Origin: Yponomeuta sedellus
Lineage: Eukaryota > Arthropoda > Insecta > Lepidoptera > Yponomeutidae
DNA length: 64,000 bases
Reading direction: 5' to 3'
NCBI GenBank assembly: GCA_934045075.1
Contig: OW203734.1
Coordinates: 17,837,680-17,901,679 of the forward strand
Positions 1 through 10,431 of the stretch are shown piece after piece; the first letter of the stretch is position 1, and every line of letters begins with the position of its first letter. The notes below the pieces were generated by a model. It was not told the DNA's origin. It was given only the letters and a program-made list of their open reading frames with translations, and ran no database searches. The position numbers and the translations under genes are program-made.

Positions 1-170
1 ACATCAACCCATTATGTCCCCACCGAGGGGCCCGGGTCTCTTCCCTGAGGAAGGTATAGGCCATACTCCACCACGGGGGCCAAGTCCGGATAGGTAGAGG
101 CTTGCAAGACCAGTGGCCAGTCTTGCTGTCAGAAGTTTTTACGCCGCCCTAAGGCCTCTGACTTGGCACC
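1..170 (-). repeat. 5S-derived SINE, 3' body (partial)
   Basis: Read on the minus strand this is the body of the dispersed repeat whose full copies (for example 51788-52145) begin with a 5S rRNA-like head. It carries the family landmarks GTGGTGGAGTATGGCC, a GGAAGAGACC-like block and GGGGACATAATGGGTTGATG at the 3' end. The 5S-like head is missing because the copy is truncated near 170. It belongs to the subfamily with the CCTCGGTGGGGACATAATGGG ending. Confidence 0.75.
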
Positions 171-1020
171 GGAAAAAAACAAAGAAACATTTTTATAACA
201 AACGTTTTTGTCCGAATTCCGACGAACAAAGTCGCGGGCTCTTTTAGTACCGAATAAAAGCGAAAATATAAACCTTCATTCTCGCCCTCCCCTAAGACAG
301 TACAGCCTTAAACTCGGATAAGAAGGCCTCAAGTGGCAGTGCGCTAATTTGATATAAATTACTCCGGATTAGGCGAGATCTCCCGCCGCTGTAGATTACC
401 GCGATAGCCGACATTTGCATAACGTGACAGATTTATCCAGCTGCCCTATTTTATATTTTGTTCCGTATTTTATGTAGCCTATAGACGTCCCACTGCAGGG
501 CACAAGCCTTCTCTCAGAAAGAGAGAGAGTATGGGCTTACCGTGGACGGGCATATGTTTGATGTTTCATGGTTTTCACATGAACTTTGAAGGAACCTGCA
601 ACAAAAATAGGAATTAACCTGTTGTTTGCGACCGCACTAAAGTTCCGTCCACCAACTTCGTCAGTAAATTGACAGATATAACTCTCATGTTAGTGAAAAA
701 GAGTTGCCAGCTAAAATAGTGATGTTCTTTAGTCGATCGATTTAAGGACATAATCAATTATTTTCTTAGTACTGCTTCTGGTGACAAATCAAGGAAGTAT
801 TATTTCTGAGATAATTTTAACACTAACCTGAATAATTTAAAATATTATCATGTCATATTATCTTTTTTTTTCTTAAAGCCAATTATTGCTTGATTGGCAA
901 GCCTGAAACCCAATAACAGATCTTAAGTGATTGGTTTAATAGAATATTAATAATATAAATACAATGATTAAGTTACACTAAAATCTTCATGAAAACAGTT
1001 TATTTCAATTATTGATTTTG
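171..1020. other. Stretch without a recognised gene
   Basis: I see no coding signal. Positions 480-545 hold, on the minus strand, a fragment of a small dispersed repeat (GGGACGTCTATAGGCTA end, CTCTCTCTCTGAGAGAA-type core). The same core recurs near 11685, 19195 and 36660. The rest is AT-rich and unassigned. Confidence 0.4.
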
Positions 1021-1290
1021 GTGCGAGTCCCAGCATGTGTGGAATTTTCAGCCTCTAAATAGGTTTTTAAAATATGATTTTAGGTTCTTTTATTCGGAAT
1101 CGGACGATATTAACGTAGTATCTGATGTATCGGTATACACGAACCCGCGACCTCTGTACGTAATACAGAGAATATTTTAAAGAGGTTCGAAATTTCACTG
1201 ATGCCGGTGAGTCACCCACTAGCTCAGTTAGAAAGAGCGCTGGCACGGATAGCCAGAGGTCGCGGGCTCGAATCCCGGCATGGGTGGAAT
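1021..1290 (+). repeat. tRNA-like repeat (family B), two pieces
   Basis: 1021-1076 is a 3' piece of family B, from the B-box region through GCCTCTAAATAGGTTTTTAA. 1151-1290 is a second copy with the complete tRNA-like core. That core has an A-box TAGCTCAGTTAGAAAGAGCG, an anticodon-like arm CTGGC-ACGGATA-GCCAG and a B-box GGCTCGAATCCC. At 1141-1155 the complement of the B-box (GAACCCGCGACCTCT) abuts the plus-strand unit, so this copy also begins with an inverted junction. Confidence 0.75.
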
Positions 1291-2352
1291 TTATGTATCT
1301 ACGACATTGTCAATCAAGTGATCTAATTTCATCATTTTATCTTCAACTTTTTTCGTGTGCTCTATACAGTCCGCCCATTTTAGGCCAAACTGGAATTGAC
1401 GTGAAAGATGGGTGTTGCGAATAACCAAAAATATAATATCAAAGTGGGCAATCACCACATTTTCTAGTAAAGGAAATTAAATAAAAGTGTTCAAAGTTAT
1501 ATATATCACTAAAAAAGTTTGAATTCATCATGTCTTACACAGCTTTCGTGAGCTGTGAGATAAATGTATAAAAGAAAAAAAAAATTAAACTAAGTCAATA
1601 TTTTTTGTCGATTGTGTACATCCCTATTATTTTTCTGTTATAAACTGGTCACACCGTAAATGTCAATTTACTGACTAAGTTGGTGTATTTGACTTTTAGA
1701 GTTATTAAGACTAAACTTACCGAGCTGAAGCCGATCGTATTCTTCGCTCTGAAGTGTATTGACTGGTCAATATACTTCACAGCGTCTAGGTGTGAGCCAA
1801 TTTTTCTTACAATCACTGACATACACTGTACCACCATATGTTTCACAAAATTAAATTAAAGCGTACATGTCTTTGAGCACGCTCGCACGTTAACGAAGAA
1901 AAAAAATCAAATTCTATTGTCTGTCAGTATCACTCACTTCGCGCGTTCGAATTGTGGCTAACGCACTTGAAGTGAAGCGCTATAATACACTTCTCCTATC
2001 AAGTGTAGGTTGGATTACCGCCAGACGCTGTATAATTATAATATATAACATAGGTGTAAAATGCCTACATTAAGTCGAAGTTATGCTTGTGAACACAGAG
2101 CAATCGCTGTTTTACTTAGTATTTCTAGTCATAGGAGTGGTAAGTTATTTGGTAGAGTGGTTTGAGTGACCTTTGCTTGCTAGTTGGTACTTGTAATATA
2201 TTCTAATCTATTCTACATTCGTATTCATGCAGACAAATTATAGAAGCAGCGTCTAACAAACTAGTATCAAAGTAACTCGAGAGATTGTGAATCATGCCCT
2301 GAACAAGTTGTTTACAAGGCATTATCCTTCAGTAGCTACCCTTATTACCCAG
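1291..2352. other. Stretch without a recognised gene
   Basis: AT-rich sequence. No convincing gene or previously seen repeat was found. Short open frames here lack any family signature. Confidence 0.35.
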
Positions 2353-2590
2353 CCCATGTTAAGCAAGGCATGTTAAGTCGTTGGTGCCGCCTGTCATATA
2401 ATGGCAGTCGTTAAGCCATGTCAGAAGCCTTATGGGCGGCTTGATAACTTCTGACAGTAAGTCCCGCCTCTGTCTTACAATCCTCCACCAACCCGGACTT
2501 GGCCTCCGTGGTGGAGTATGGCCTAACCTTCCTGCGATGCAGGAAGAGACCCGTGCCCCAGCAGTGGGGACATACAAGGGTTGATAAAGG
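2353..2590 (+). repeat. 5S-derived SINE, body without head
   Basis: The copy starts at the conserved GCACGTTAAGCCGTTGGTGCC-like block and runs through the hairpin-forming CTTCCTGC-GAT-GCAGGAAG and the terminal GGGGACATACAAGGGTTGAT. It belongs to the CAGCAGTGGGG subfamily. A rearranged scrap of the other subfamily follows at 2640-2730. The open frames here on both strands are artefacts of the repeat. Confidence 0.75.
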
Positions 2591-3189
2591 TTACCCAGCC
2601 GCTGAATCCTGTGTAACTTTTTCGTATACTTGTGTGACATCATCATCACCATCACCCCATTTTGTCCCCATCGGGTCTCGGATCTAAGGAAGACCAGCCC
2701 AGTCAGAGGCCTTATGGGCCTTATGGGCATATACAAAAAATATGTTAAGCACACTTTGTGCCAAAAGGGCTACTATAATATAAAGGATTATCTAAATGAC
2801 AATGAGGTCTGAAATTAAAGCCAGTACAATGTATGAGTTCTATGTTTCATAATAATTATGTAAACTATGTTAATTAAGGACTTTGAAAAGACTAAGTTTA
2901 GAGTTTTTTTCTCCAAAATGATCTAGATTTTGAAATGGACACCTAGATTGAATTGTAACGTTCATTAAGTCGCACTTTCTGCGCTACTTTGAATAAAACC
3001 TTTTCATTTCATTTCATATTTTATTTTTAATTTATTTATTAACAACTTGTATACGAACACGTTCACAAAATGCTTAAGTAAAATTAACTTAAAGATAAGT
3101 ATACAAGCCTAGTAATCACGCAAGCCAAGTATAAGGTGCGGTAAGTTAAGGTATTATATAGGTACACAGTTTGCTGGAAGAAATCTCTT

Positions 3190-3345
3190 ATAGATAGATA
3201 GATAGAGATAGAGAACACTTTATTGTACATAAAAATGGAAATTACACAGATATTTCTTAACCTAAGAGTACAAACGACGGCCTTATCACTAAAAGTGATC
3301 TCTTCCAGATCACTTTTATATAGAGATAAGCTCGCCTTTTTACAT
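3190..3345 (-). repeat. LINE 3'-end fragment with TATC tail
   Basis: On the minus strand it reads GATCACTTTTAGTGATAAGG, then a TCCATTTTTATGTACAATAAAG polyadenylation-like segment, then (CTAT)n. The same 3' end recurs at 27860-28070, 31245-31355 and 63604-63710. The tail and the variable 5' truncation are typical of non-LTR elements. Next to it, AAAGTGATCT and AGATCACTTT form a short inverted repeat. Confidence 0.65.
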
Positions 3346-3417
3346 GCTATTTGCTATGTAATGTCCTATTCAATGTTTCGTGTGCAATAAAGTATAATAA
3401 AGGTTTATTAAATCCTG

Positions 3418-3615
3418 CCCTAATAAGCCGTTGATGCCGGATGTCATGTAATAGCAGTCGTTAAGCCACGTCAGAGGCCTTATGGGCGGCTTGATTACTT
3501 CTGACAGTAAGGCCCGAGACTGTCTTACAATCCTCCGCCAACCAGGACTTGGCCCCCGTGGTGTAGTATAGCCTGGCCATAATGCGATACAAAAAGAGAC
3601 CCAGTAGTGGGGACA
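3418..3615 (+). repeat. 5S-derived SINE, body
   Basis: Headless copy of the CAGCAGTGGGG subfamily with the GTCGTTAAGCCACGTCAGAGG and TCTTACAATCCTCC blocks. It is internally degraded, having lost part of the GCAGGAAGAGACC region, and ends at AGTGGGGACATT. Confidence 0.7.
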
Positions 3616-4092
3616 TTCTCTCGTATCAAAAGTCCAACTGTCTCTCTAAGCGTTTTTTTGTCTTTTAAACGAGTAGAGCTATCAAGTTGAAATGTCAAAT
3701 ACTAAAATCAACGTTCCCTTTTGGGTGTGAAAATTACGAGTATATTGTATCAAGATTACGTCAATATTATCTTACAGCCGTAGCGTGTATTTACAGCCAT
3801 AGGAATCTAGTCGTAGGCAGTGAATATTTTAATGGCGTAGAACAAAGCGATTTTAAAAAGGCGGCAAGAGGACAATGGACGAGATTGGCAAGGTACCGGC
3901 GTGGTTAGCGGAACCGTTGGTCGTTGGTGATATGGCCAAAAGTGGTCGCCTTCCATGGGCCATATAGATTTTTATTTTATTGGAATAAACAAACAAATAA
4001 TGATCGGTAGCAGTATCTTAAGAAACAAGGCAGTATTTTAAGTAGTTGTACTACCATTCTAGTCCCGGCTGCCTGAATGATCTTAAACGATA

Positions 4093-4293
4093 ACATAACA
4101 TAACGTAACGTGACGTAACGTAACATTTACATACAGGCACATACATTGCTTCTTGCCCCATACAGGATACCCTGAGTCGTGGGAACCAGAAACAACGACA
4201 TCACAAACATGTAAACCTCCAAGACCTGGACTTTTTTTTTGTTTCCAACCGGGATTCGAACCCGGGACCTCTTACATGGTAGGCAGACACGCT
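4093..4293 (-). repeat. tRNA-derived SINE (family C)
   Basis: Read on the minus strand: a tRNA-like head with B-box GGGTTCGAATCCCGG, an A/T-rich spacer, a body ACATGTTTGTGATGTCGTTG, a GGTTCCCACGAC block and a (TAACG/TAACA)n tail. The tRNA-like head is cut at its A-box side, where a 5S-derived SINE (4294-4625) begins in opposite orientation, so the junction is a recombination or insertion point. Related copies: 15185-15395, 37381-37580, 52550-52740, 57270-57640. Confidence 0.75.
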
Positions 4294-4625
4294 CAACGAT
4301 CACGAAGGTTAAGCAACAATGGGCGTGTTCACTGCATGGATGGGTAAACTGTCTATGACTAACGCTAGTGGCATTTTTCCGAGCGATCCCTTGCTTCACA
4401 AAGTACGTTAAGCAGTTGGTGTCGGCTGCCGTCGATTAATGGCAGTCGTTAAGCCAAGTCAGAGGCCTTAGAGCGGCTTGAAAAATTCTGACAATAAGAC
4501 CAGCTACTAGTCTCTCAAGCCTCCATCAATCCGGAATTGACCCCCGTGGTAGAGTATGGCCTATATCTTCCTCAGGGAAGAGACCCATGACCCTCGGTGG
4601 AGATATAATGGGTAGATGATGATGA
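4294..4625 (+). repeat. 5S rRNA-headed SINE
   Basis: The head contains GAAGGTTAAGCAACAATGGG followed by GCATGGATGGGTAAAC. These resemble the box A and box C parts of the 5S rRNA internal control region (eukaryotic 5S carries GAAGTTAAGCAAC and GGATGGGTGAC). The usual family body follows and ends GGTGGAGATATAATGGGTAG. It is not a working 5S gene because both 5S ends are missing and the sequence continues into the SINE body. Confidence 0.7.
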
Positions 4626-4769
4626 TGTGCAATCAGCAACGCTTACCATGAATTGGAAAAGAAAAGAAAATGCTCCTGAGGGATAGCCTGTGAATTATTA
4701 CTAAAGTGTTTCTTAACGATTCGTGATACTTATACATAGTTATAATATTAAACGGGTATAATCGCAATT

Positions 4770-4942
4770 ATTACTTACTCACTCACTCACTCACTCAATC
4801 ACTCACTCACTCACTCACTCACTCACTCACTCACTCACTCACTCACTCACTCACTCACTCACTCACTCACTCACTCACTCACTCACTCACTCACTCACTC
4901 ACTCACTCACTCACTCACTTACTTACTTACTTTCTTACTTAA
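4770..4942. repeat. (ACTC)n microsatellite
   Basis: About 170 bp of nearly uninterrupted ACTC units degrade into ACTT at the right edge. It directly abuts the 3' end of a LINE-type fragment on the minus strand (4945-5052), so it probably grew from that element's simple-repeat tail. Confidence 0.95.
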
Positions 4943-4944
4943 TT

Positions 4945-5052
4945 TATACTTTATTGCACGCGAAAAACACATAAAAGAAATAGAATGCAAGAGAATACAT
5001 GTACAAAGGCGAGCTTATCTCTGTAAGAGATCTCTTCCAGCAAACCTTGGGG
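4945..5052 (-). repeat. LINE 3'-end fragment
   Basis: On the minus strand it reads GCTGGAAGAGATCTCTTACA, AGATAAGCTCGCCTTTGTAC, then TTTTTCGCGTGCAATAAAGT with the ACTC array as tail. A similar AGATAAGCTCGCCTTT segment lies at 3330. The AATAAA-like signal just before the tail fits a retroelement 3' end. Confidence 0.6.
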
Positions 5053-5074
5053 AGTCGGAATATTGATTAGGTAA

Positions 5075-5145
5075 AACGTAATTAACTTATTTCCCGACGT
5101 TTCGGCAGCGTTTCGGCCGTGGTCACGGGTAGACTGAAGTGCCAA
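5075..5145. repeat. Dispersed repeat fragment (family H)
   Basis: CTTATTTCCCGACGTTTCGG plus CAGCG recurs at 13965-13990, where it follows an AACGGGTCAAATCGCGATTA end. It is a small piece of a dispersed family of unknown class. Confidence 0.5.
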
Positions 5146-5354
5146 GTACAGTCACTTTATCGCAGCTATCTAAAATACCGAGTTAATAGGTATGTTATCA
5201 GTTTTAACATAGAAATTTAACTTGAAATGTACTAAAAAAAAATTCCTTCTACTTTACTTTTTAGACCGTAGCATTGGAAACAATGTATATGAGCGAACCT
5301 ACCATGTGTGGAAATTGTTTAGTTTACATCAGATTACTCATTACTTTATAATAA

Positions 5355-5862
5355 ACTACCTGGTGCCCGCGACTTCGTCTGCCCAGGATTAGTATTTTGA
5401 GTAGCCTATATGAAAAACCTATTTAGAGGCTAAAAATTCCACCCATGCCGGGATTCGACCCCGCGACCTCTGGCTATCCGTGCCAGCGCTCTTTCCAACT
5501 GAGCTAATGGGTGACTCATAATGAGTCGGGTTCGAATCCCGGCATGGGTGGAATTTTTTGCCTCTAAATAGGTTTTTAAAATTGTTCTTAGCACGGGTTA
5601 GTGCATTAAAAATAGTATAGCTTATATTAGTGCGGCGTACAAAAGGTTTTGGCATCGCAGTTTTGACAGCGCACGTCAGAATAGATAGCAGATGTTAGAT
5701 TTTTACCTACTTACTAACATACCACTTATCGCCATATTTTGGATGATCTGATTGTAAAGTTTCATTATAATCCATTCAGTAGTTTTTTATTTGAATGAGT
5801 AACAAACATCCATCCATGCATACTTACAAACTTTCGCGTTTATAATATTAATAGGAAGGATT
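5355..5862 (+). mobile_element. Helitron-like/SINE-like repeat split by a family B palindrome
   Basis: 5355-5412 (GCCCGCGACTTCGTCTGCCC) and 5740-5862 (CCATTCAGTAGTTTTTTATT, ACTTTCGCGTTTATAATATT) are the two ends of a repeat common in moths and butterflies. A related copy lies at 20110-20340. The family B inverted dimer at 5413-5635 sits between them, so the older repeat was interrupted. Confidence 0.5.
5413..5635. repeat. Inverted dimer of tRNA-like family B
   Basis: A minus-strand copy (5413-5520, AAAAACCTATTTAGAGGC to GAGCTAATGGGTGACTC) is followed at once by the 3' half of a plus-strand copy (5528-5577, GGGTTCGAATCCCGG to ATAGGTTTTT), then the family tail TTAGCACGGGTTAGTGCATT. The arms are about 50 bp with a spacer of about 66 bp. 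The same fold-back geometry recurs at 36370, 42323 and 63290. Confidence 0.85.
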
Positions 5863-6432
5863 AGTTACGCTAACGTACTCGTTGGAATCGGTTGATTCAT
5901 TTTTATGCATTCCCCTTATCAATATCAACATACTATCAATATCAGAAAGTGTAGTCCACTACACACTGTGAATGGGAGGAGTATGTAATCTTGACGTCAT
6001 TTCCTTCCCCTGCTAAGGTAACCTTTTGGCCCTATTTACTTATTTCTCGCGGCAAGTGATAAAGCGTTTATGCAAACAGCGCACCAGGGAGACTAAAAAG
6101 GGGAATGGTTGTACAGGGATTTCAACAACATTGCCAGTAATTATGACGGAATTTAATAGGATCTCTGGCCGCAGACCGCTGCGGGCTGGTAAAAGGTTTG
6201 ATAGCAAGTACTGAAACGTTGAATGAATATTCTGAATAGCACAATAAAAATATGCACGCCCAAGAACGAGGTGAGGAGTTGGGTGATGTGAATTGCGACT
6301 AAGGTGGTGCCAGAATTTTCTTTCAAGATAATTTTTGATTCGTAATATAAAAAAAAACTAATTATTCAAACAAAACATCTAAAGTAAAACTAAATTAATA
6401 ACTAAACTAAAATCTAAGATAAAGTAATAAAA
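5863..6432. other. Stretch without a recognised gene
   Basis: Moderately GC-rich around 6050-6210 (an open frame of 62 codons, no recognised domain). The remainder is AT-rich. 6050-6210 shows no resemblance to other repeats in the window and could be single-copy sequence. Confidence 0.3.
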
Positions 6433-6433
6433 A

Positions 6434-6812
6434 TAAATAACTATATTTTACAAATAAAACACTTGCCCCAGGTCGGTGTCCCTCGGCAGGGAGCCCAGAA
6501 TGCTGGCAACATTCCCCCTTTGGATGGCCAGACTTATCCTCTGGCCGAGGTATGCGCCAGCCCTCCGGTCCCCCGTGGCGTCGATGAGGCGCGTCGACAA
6601 CTCTTTAAAGAGCGAACGCGGCTCGGGGCTCCACGGGCCCAGTGCCTCGACCCCAAACGGCGCGAATATGTATTGGTTGCCCAATGTTGCATATTTCCGC
6701 CGTTTGAGGCCTTCCGCCGCGGCGGCCGCCGAGCCAGCGGCCCTTATGCTCTGAGAAACATGGGAAGGTGCCAGTGTGTCGACGCAGGTTGAGTCCCACA
6801 CTAACGGCATTT
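6434..6812 (-). pseudogene. C-terminal coding remnant of a LINE-type protein
   Basis: An open frame of 120 codons on the minus strand (6448-6810) is strikingly GC-rich against its surroundings. It reads WDSTCVDTLAPSH near the start, then LKRRKY, APFGVEALGPW, and RRAGAYLGQRISLAIQRGN near the end. I recognise this segment as one that often sits at the C-terminus of reverse transcriptase-type transposon proteins in invertebrate sequence collections. I do not know its biochemical role. The reverse transcriptase itself is absent, so this is a 5'-truncated insertion. A second, more decayed copy lies at 48805-49020 on the same strand, and a very divergent one is possible at 11400-11500. The plus-strand open frames here are shadows. 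Confidence 0.6.
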
Positions 6813-6824
6813 AATTAAACATTA

Positions 6825-7016
6825 ATTATTTAAAAACCTACTCAGAGGCTAAAAATTCCACCCATGCCGGGATTGGAACCCGCGACCTCTAGCTATCCGA
6901 GCCAGCGCTCTTCCAACTGAGCTAATGGGCGACTCACCGGCATCAGTGAAATTTCGAACTATTTCACAATATTCTCTGTATTGCGTACACGGGTTAGTGC
7001 ATTAAAAAGAATATAA
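6825..7016 (-). repeat. tRNA-like repeat (family B) with inverted terminus
   Basis: Complete tRNA-like core on the minus strand (B-box near 6870-6880, A-box near 6915-6930) plus the internal block ending GTACGCAATACAGAGAAT. The right side joins ACGGGTTAGTGCATTAAAAA in plus orientation. This is the inverted version of the terminus expected at the left, so the element is bounded by inverted ends. Confidence 0.75.
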
Positions 7017-7039
7017 TTAATTATTTATTTACCTCTGCT

Positions 7040-7200
7040 CCTGATTGCCGTGCTGTTCTTGCCGTTATGGTGCTTGGGTGTCAAAACAGAGGTCGTGGGT
7101 TCGATTCCCATTGGGGGCCTTCGTACATTTGTATAAGTGACCTCAGTCTGAGTGTATTTTCATGTTTATGACGTACTTGTCTACTTACCAAGTAGATTGT
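7040..7200 (+). repeat. tRNA-derived SINE (family E), degraded
   Basis: GAGGTCGTGGGTTCGATTCC is a clear B-box followed by CATTGGGGGCC. The body GTGACCTCAGTCTGAGTGTA matches 50888-51080. The A-box side is degraded, so it is not a functional tRNA. Confidence 0.55.
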
Positions 7201-7384
7201 GTCGTGTGAAAGTTATTTTTATTAATTGGATGTGCACGCAATGAAGACAATATTAAAGTTTTTTTTGTAAATTTATTGTTCATTGTGTTTTGTTTGTTTT
7301 TTTACAGTTGTGTAGTCCGCTTAATAATTTATACATAAAATTGCATTATTAGTTGGGTAAGTGGGGTGTAGGACGCCCTTCGAC

Positions 7385-7510
7385 TAGGTAGGACGACGAT
7401 CTGCGAAAAACTACCGACAGATGCTGGATGAGGCAAGCTGAAGACAGAGCGCTATGGCGCTCATTAGGGGAGGGCTATGTTCAGCAGTGGACTAATAAAG
7501 CCTGAAGAAG
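7385..7510 (+). repeat. RTE-like LINE 3'-end fragment
   Basis: GGACGACGATCTGCGAAAAAC followed by GACAGAGCGCTATGGCGCTC and GGGGAGGGCTATGTTCAGCA ends with CCTGAAGAAGAAGAAG. This corresponds to the last codons and 3' end of the reverse transcriptase remnant at 57860-58289, with a short GAA-type tail. Confidence 0.65.
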
Positions 7511-7574
7511 AAGAAGTAGCTGCATGAAAATAGTTTCCCCGAACCGTACTCAAAGGCCCCGTTCGTCTGGCGCA

Positions 7575-7790
7575 TCCTGGGCAACAATCAGCCAGTCCCT
7601 TCGATATAAACTTGTTTGACAGTCGTGTTAATTTGTTCCTTTATGACATTTAGCTATCCAATTTATATTTCGTTACAATTCCTATTAATTCGGTCTTTCG
7701 CACGGAATACCAAAGACATTATGAAGTGTTTGATATTGGTTACAAATACTTAGGCATTAAGAGTAACTCTAGTATTTCCTCACCTCACTA
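7575..7790. repeat. Dispersed unit of the tandem family I
   Basis: CCAATTTATATTTCGTTACA, CACGGAATACCAAAGACATT and AAATACTTAGGCATTAAGA match, in the same order, the tandem units at 12790-13070 and 13435-13735. This is a lone copy outside the array. Confidence 0.65.
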
Positions 7791-7794
7791 ATGG

Positions 7795-7840
7795 GGCACG
7801 GGTCTCTTCCTGCATCGCAGGAAGGGAAGCCAGTCCCTTT
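7795..7840 (-). repeat. 5S-derived SINE fragment
   Basis: A short minus-strand piece containing the GGGTCTCTTCCTGC-ATC-GCAGGAAG hairpin block of the family. It lies just upstream of the LTR-like element at 7857. Confidence 0.5.
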
Positions 7841-7856
7841 CATTTGGCAAATCCTT

Positions 7857-8111
7857 TGTAACGTTGTATAACTTTTATAATAATAAATAACACTGGAACG
7901 ACTTCAGGAGTTGTTTTATTTGTAGTAATATTAAAACTGAAAAACTGGATAAAAACGGATAATCAGGTAAAAAAGTCAGATCTGGTCAAAGGGTAAAGTA
8001 GCAGTGATGAAAAATGAGGGAAATCGAAGAATGTGTGACGTAATTTAAATATTTGAAAATGATAGATAGAAAAAGAAATAAAAATGGTGTGAAGAGGTTT
8101 GCACCGTCACA
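7857..8111 (-). mobile_element. LTR-like repeat (family O), about 255 bp
   Basis: It starts TGTAACGTTG and ends CACCGTCACA, giving TG...CA and short inverted termini. On the minus strand an AATAAA-type signal lies near the 3' end. Flanks CCTT and CCGT are an imperfect 4-bp TSD. Full-length relatives at 15946-16750 and 48168-48433 have perfect 4-bp TSDs. No internal retroelement region is attached, so it could be a solo LTR or a short non-autonomous element. Confidence 0.6.
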
Positions 8112-8124
8112 CCGTTTACCACCA

Positions 8125-8660
8125 TGGCTTGCCATCAATACGCTAAGAGTAGCAGTGTAAGTACTGTGGGTGTGGAAAATGCAAAAAGGCTCCGATCCCG
8201 CATCGCAGCTCAGGTTAGCTGTGATTAAAACGTGTAACGTAAACTCACACCCGTATCCCGGAGAAGGAGGCAGAGACCAAGGGTCTGCCACTTGCCACGA
8301 TCCAGACAGATCTCTTTCGTCATCATCATCAGCCATTTGACTCTAATTGCAGAACATAGAAAACAAAACATTTAGTGAAGAAAAAAACACATTGACAATT
8401 TATAGACACAGCTATGCATTGTTCAGTGTAAGTACTATGGGTACGGTAAATGGAAAAGGGCTCTGACTCAGCATAAGCTGGAGAGTGATATCCCAGCCCT
8501 GGTCTTCCGCCAGTACCCCTCAGGCGAAGCGGCGTGCAAAGCCTCATGGAATTCCAAGCGTATGCCTCCCGCATCCAGCCACTCTCCGTCACGGTAACCT
8601 CGTCAACCATCGTAGTCGTAACCATCTCTTTCATCGTCATTATTCTTCTTCTTCTCCTAC
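8125..8660. repeat. Two diverged copies of dispersed repeat Q
   Basis: 8145-8215 (AGTGTAAGTACTGTGGGTGT ... GGCTCCGATCC) and 8425-8480 (AGTGTAAGTACTATGGGTAC ... GGGCTCTGACTC) align, followed in each by a GC-richer part and a TCTTTCGTCATCATCATC-like end. The 8248-8300 part resembles the complement of the RTE-tail family (TATCCC, GGCAGAGACCA, CTGCCACTTGCCACGATCC). Confidence 0.5.
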
Positions 8661-9180
8661 ATTTAAGTTTAGTTTTTACGGGTCGTTGCTGAAAATCAGC
8701 GCTGCCAACATCACTGCGTGGACTTGGTTGCAATATGCTGAGCCTCGACCCTTTGTCTTAATATATCAATAAATGCATTCTATTCTATTCATTCATTTTA
8801 TTATTATTTCACACCGTAAAATTCGAAACTACCCTATCACTATTCAAAGAATTTCGAACAGAAAACTGTTTGAACGCTCCGTATCGCAAACGAAAACGTG
8901 TTTTAATTCACCACTCACTAAAACGTTTGAGCACGAACATGCTAAGCGGCTCGCAGTGCTTGAAACTTGCATTTTGAATAAACGCCAACATTTGTGACAA
9001 GCTTAAAAAGCAACAACGCGTCTGTTTATTCATCAACGTGTTTGCCCACACTGTTCCAAATATTTGACTTACAAATCTAGACCAGTTTGAAATGTGAAAT
9101 AGTTTTGTGTCCGCTTTTTATGTAAAGTAATGTGGTTCCCTTTTAAGGGTTCCGCTGTTGATAGGGATCTCTTTTAGAAG
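8661..9180. other. Stretch without a recognised gene
   Basis: No repeat family seen elsewhere in the window and no recognised coding sequence. The 74-codon frame at 8773-8997 shows no domain. Confidence 0.3.
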
Positions 9181-9780
9181 AAAACATCATGAGGTAACCT
9201 CAGTGTTTGAGGTGTCCACATACCTAAGTAACGTACATTTGTGAAATTATTAGGAGTGATCGTTGCAAAGACGAACCGTTTTATAAGACCGTTTTGTGTT
9301 CCGCGACGATAGGACCGTTTTACGTTTCATTATAAAGCAGTGCCAGAGACTCTAAAGCAGTGCCAGCGTTCGTTCGTCGCGAGACCAGTCCTTAGATTAT
9401 TTGACGCGGATATGTCCTTTAGTGCTATATTAATAGAGCCTAGAACGTAATGAAATCATTGCGACGTCGTCGTCGGCTCCTTGCTCGTTCCGTTCGTTTT
9501 GGTCTGTGATACAATAAAGTAATCTTTATGTCTATGAGTATACAGTCGAATATCGTGTAAAACAACTTATTTTTTCCGATGTTTCGTGATTTTGTCTCGT
9601 TCGCACTCGTTTGACCGTCCTCTGCGACTTGCTCGTTCGCATACAATGAAACCAGTTGCGAACGAGGACCGTTTCGAGGACCTGTTTTCGTTCCAGAAAA
9701 AACGGTTGCGTTTCGTCGTCGAAATATCGGACAACGACCCACTCCTAGAAATTATTAGTAGCAATACCATTCCCTAACTG
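9180..9780. other. SINE family D scrap and a GC-richer repetitive stretch
   Basis: 9180-9260 (AACATCATGAGGTAACCTCA, GTACATTTGTGAAATTATTA) is a family D-type fragment. 9265-9440 contains loose repeats of GACCGTTTT and of CTAAAGCAGTGCCAG. 9440-9770 is CG-rich (CGTCGTCGTCGG, CTCGTTCGCA and its complement TGCGAACGAG). Overlapping open frames of 60-100 codons on both strands have no recognisable product. I leave it as unclassified repetitive DNA. Confidence 0.35.
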
Positions 9781-10431
9781 TGAAGGAAAAAATTGTGAGG
9801 AATTGTGAGTGTCTCAGGTGTTAACATACTTTAGCGCTCGAGATTGCCCATCCGCGGTGGGCCGCGTGGTTTTCACCGACTAACCGTCTCTTATTTCCTT
9901 CAGCAACTTTCCGTCGTAAGGTTGTCTGGAAGAAATTGCTTTTAGCAATAGGGCCGCCAATTGTACTTTGTATCTTTACATGTTTTATAATAAATGCTTT
10001 GGTGTACAATAAAGTAAAAGTGTAAAATAAAAATCTTATCTTAATTAAGCCCATACTCTCTATCTGAGAGGAGGTTTGTAGCCCTTATTGGAACTTATAT
10101 AGACTACATAAAAAAAAACATGTAAACGAAATCGCGGGTAGAGCCAGTCTCGAGGCACACACACACACACACAACTAATACGAGTAACTCAGCAAATTCG
10201 AGCCAGCTTCCTCTGACCGAGGGGAGTCCGAGGCGTGTGTGGCGGCGATTCTGTCACCGCGGCTGAGTCGGCTTTCCAAACACGAAGACAGATTTATGAG
10301 AACAGCCCTCGCTAGTGGCCGTCTGCTGATAATGCAGTGCGCTGGCCGTTCAAACACGACTAGTAATGGATTTTTCCAAGAAATGACTGGGCTTGAGTCA
10401 CGGAAGCGTGGCCGTTAAGGGGATCCAGTGG

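Noticed and set aside
2359..2754. 131-codon minus-strand frame
   Set aside because: It lies entirely on the 5S-derived SINE body. Similar frames appear wherever that repeat occurs.
4770..4942. CRISPR-like array
   Set aside because: Simple 4-bp units with no spacers, so it is a microsatellite.
6463..6792. Plus-strand frames of 92-109 codons
   Set aside because: Shadows of the minus-strand LINE remnant. Only the minus strand carries the recognisable motifs.
8329..8733. 134-codon minus-strand frame
   Set aside because: Covers dispersed repeat Q and low-complexity Arg/Thr-Met runs. No domain.
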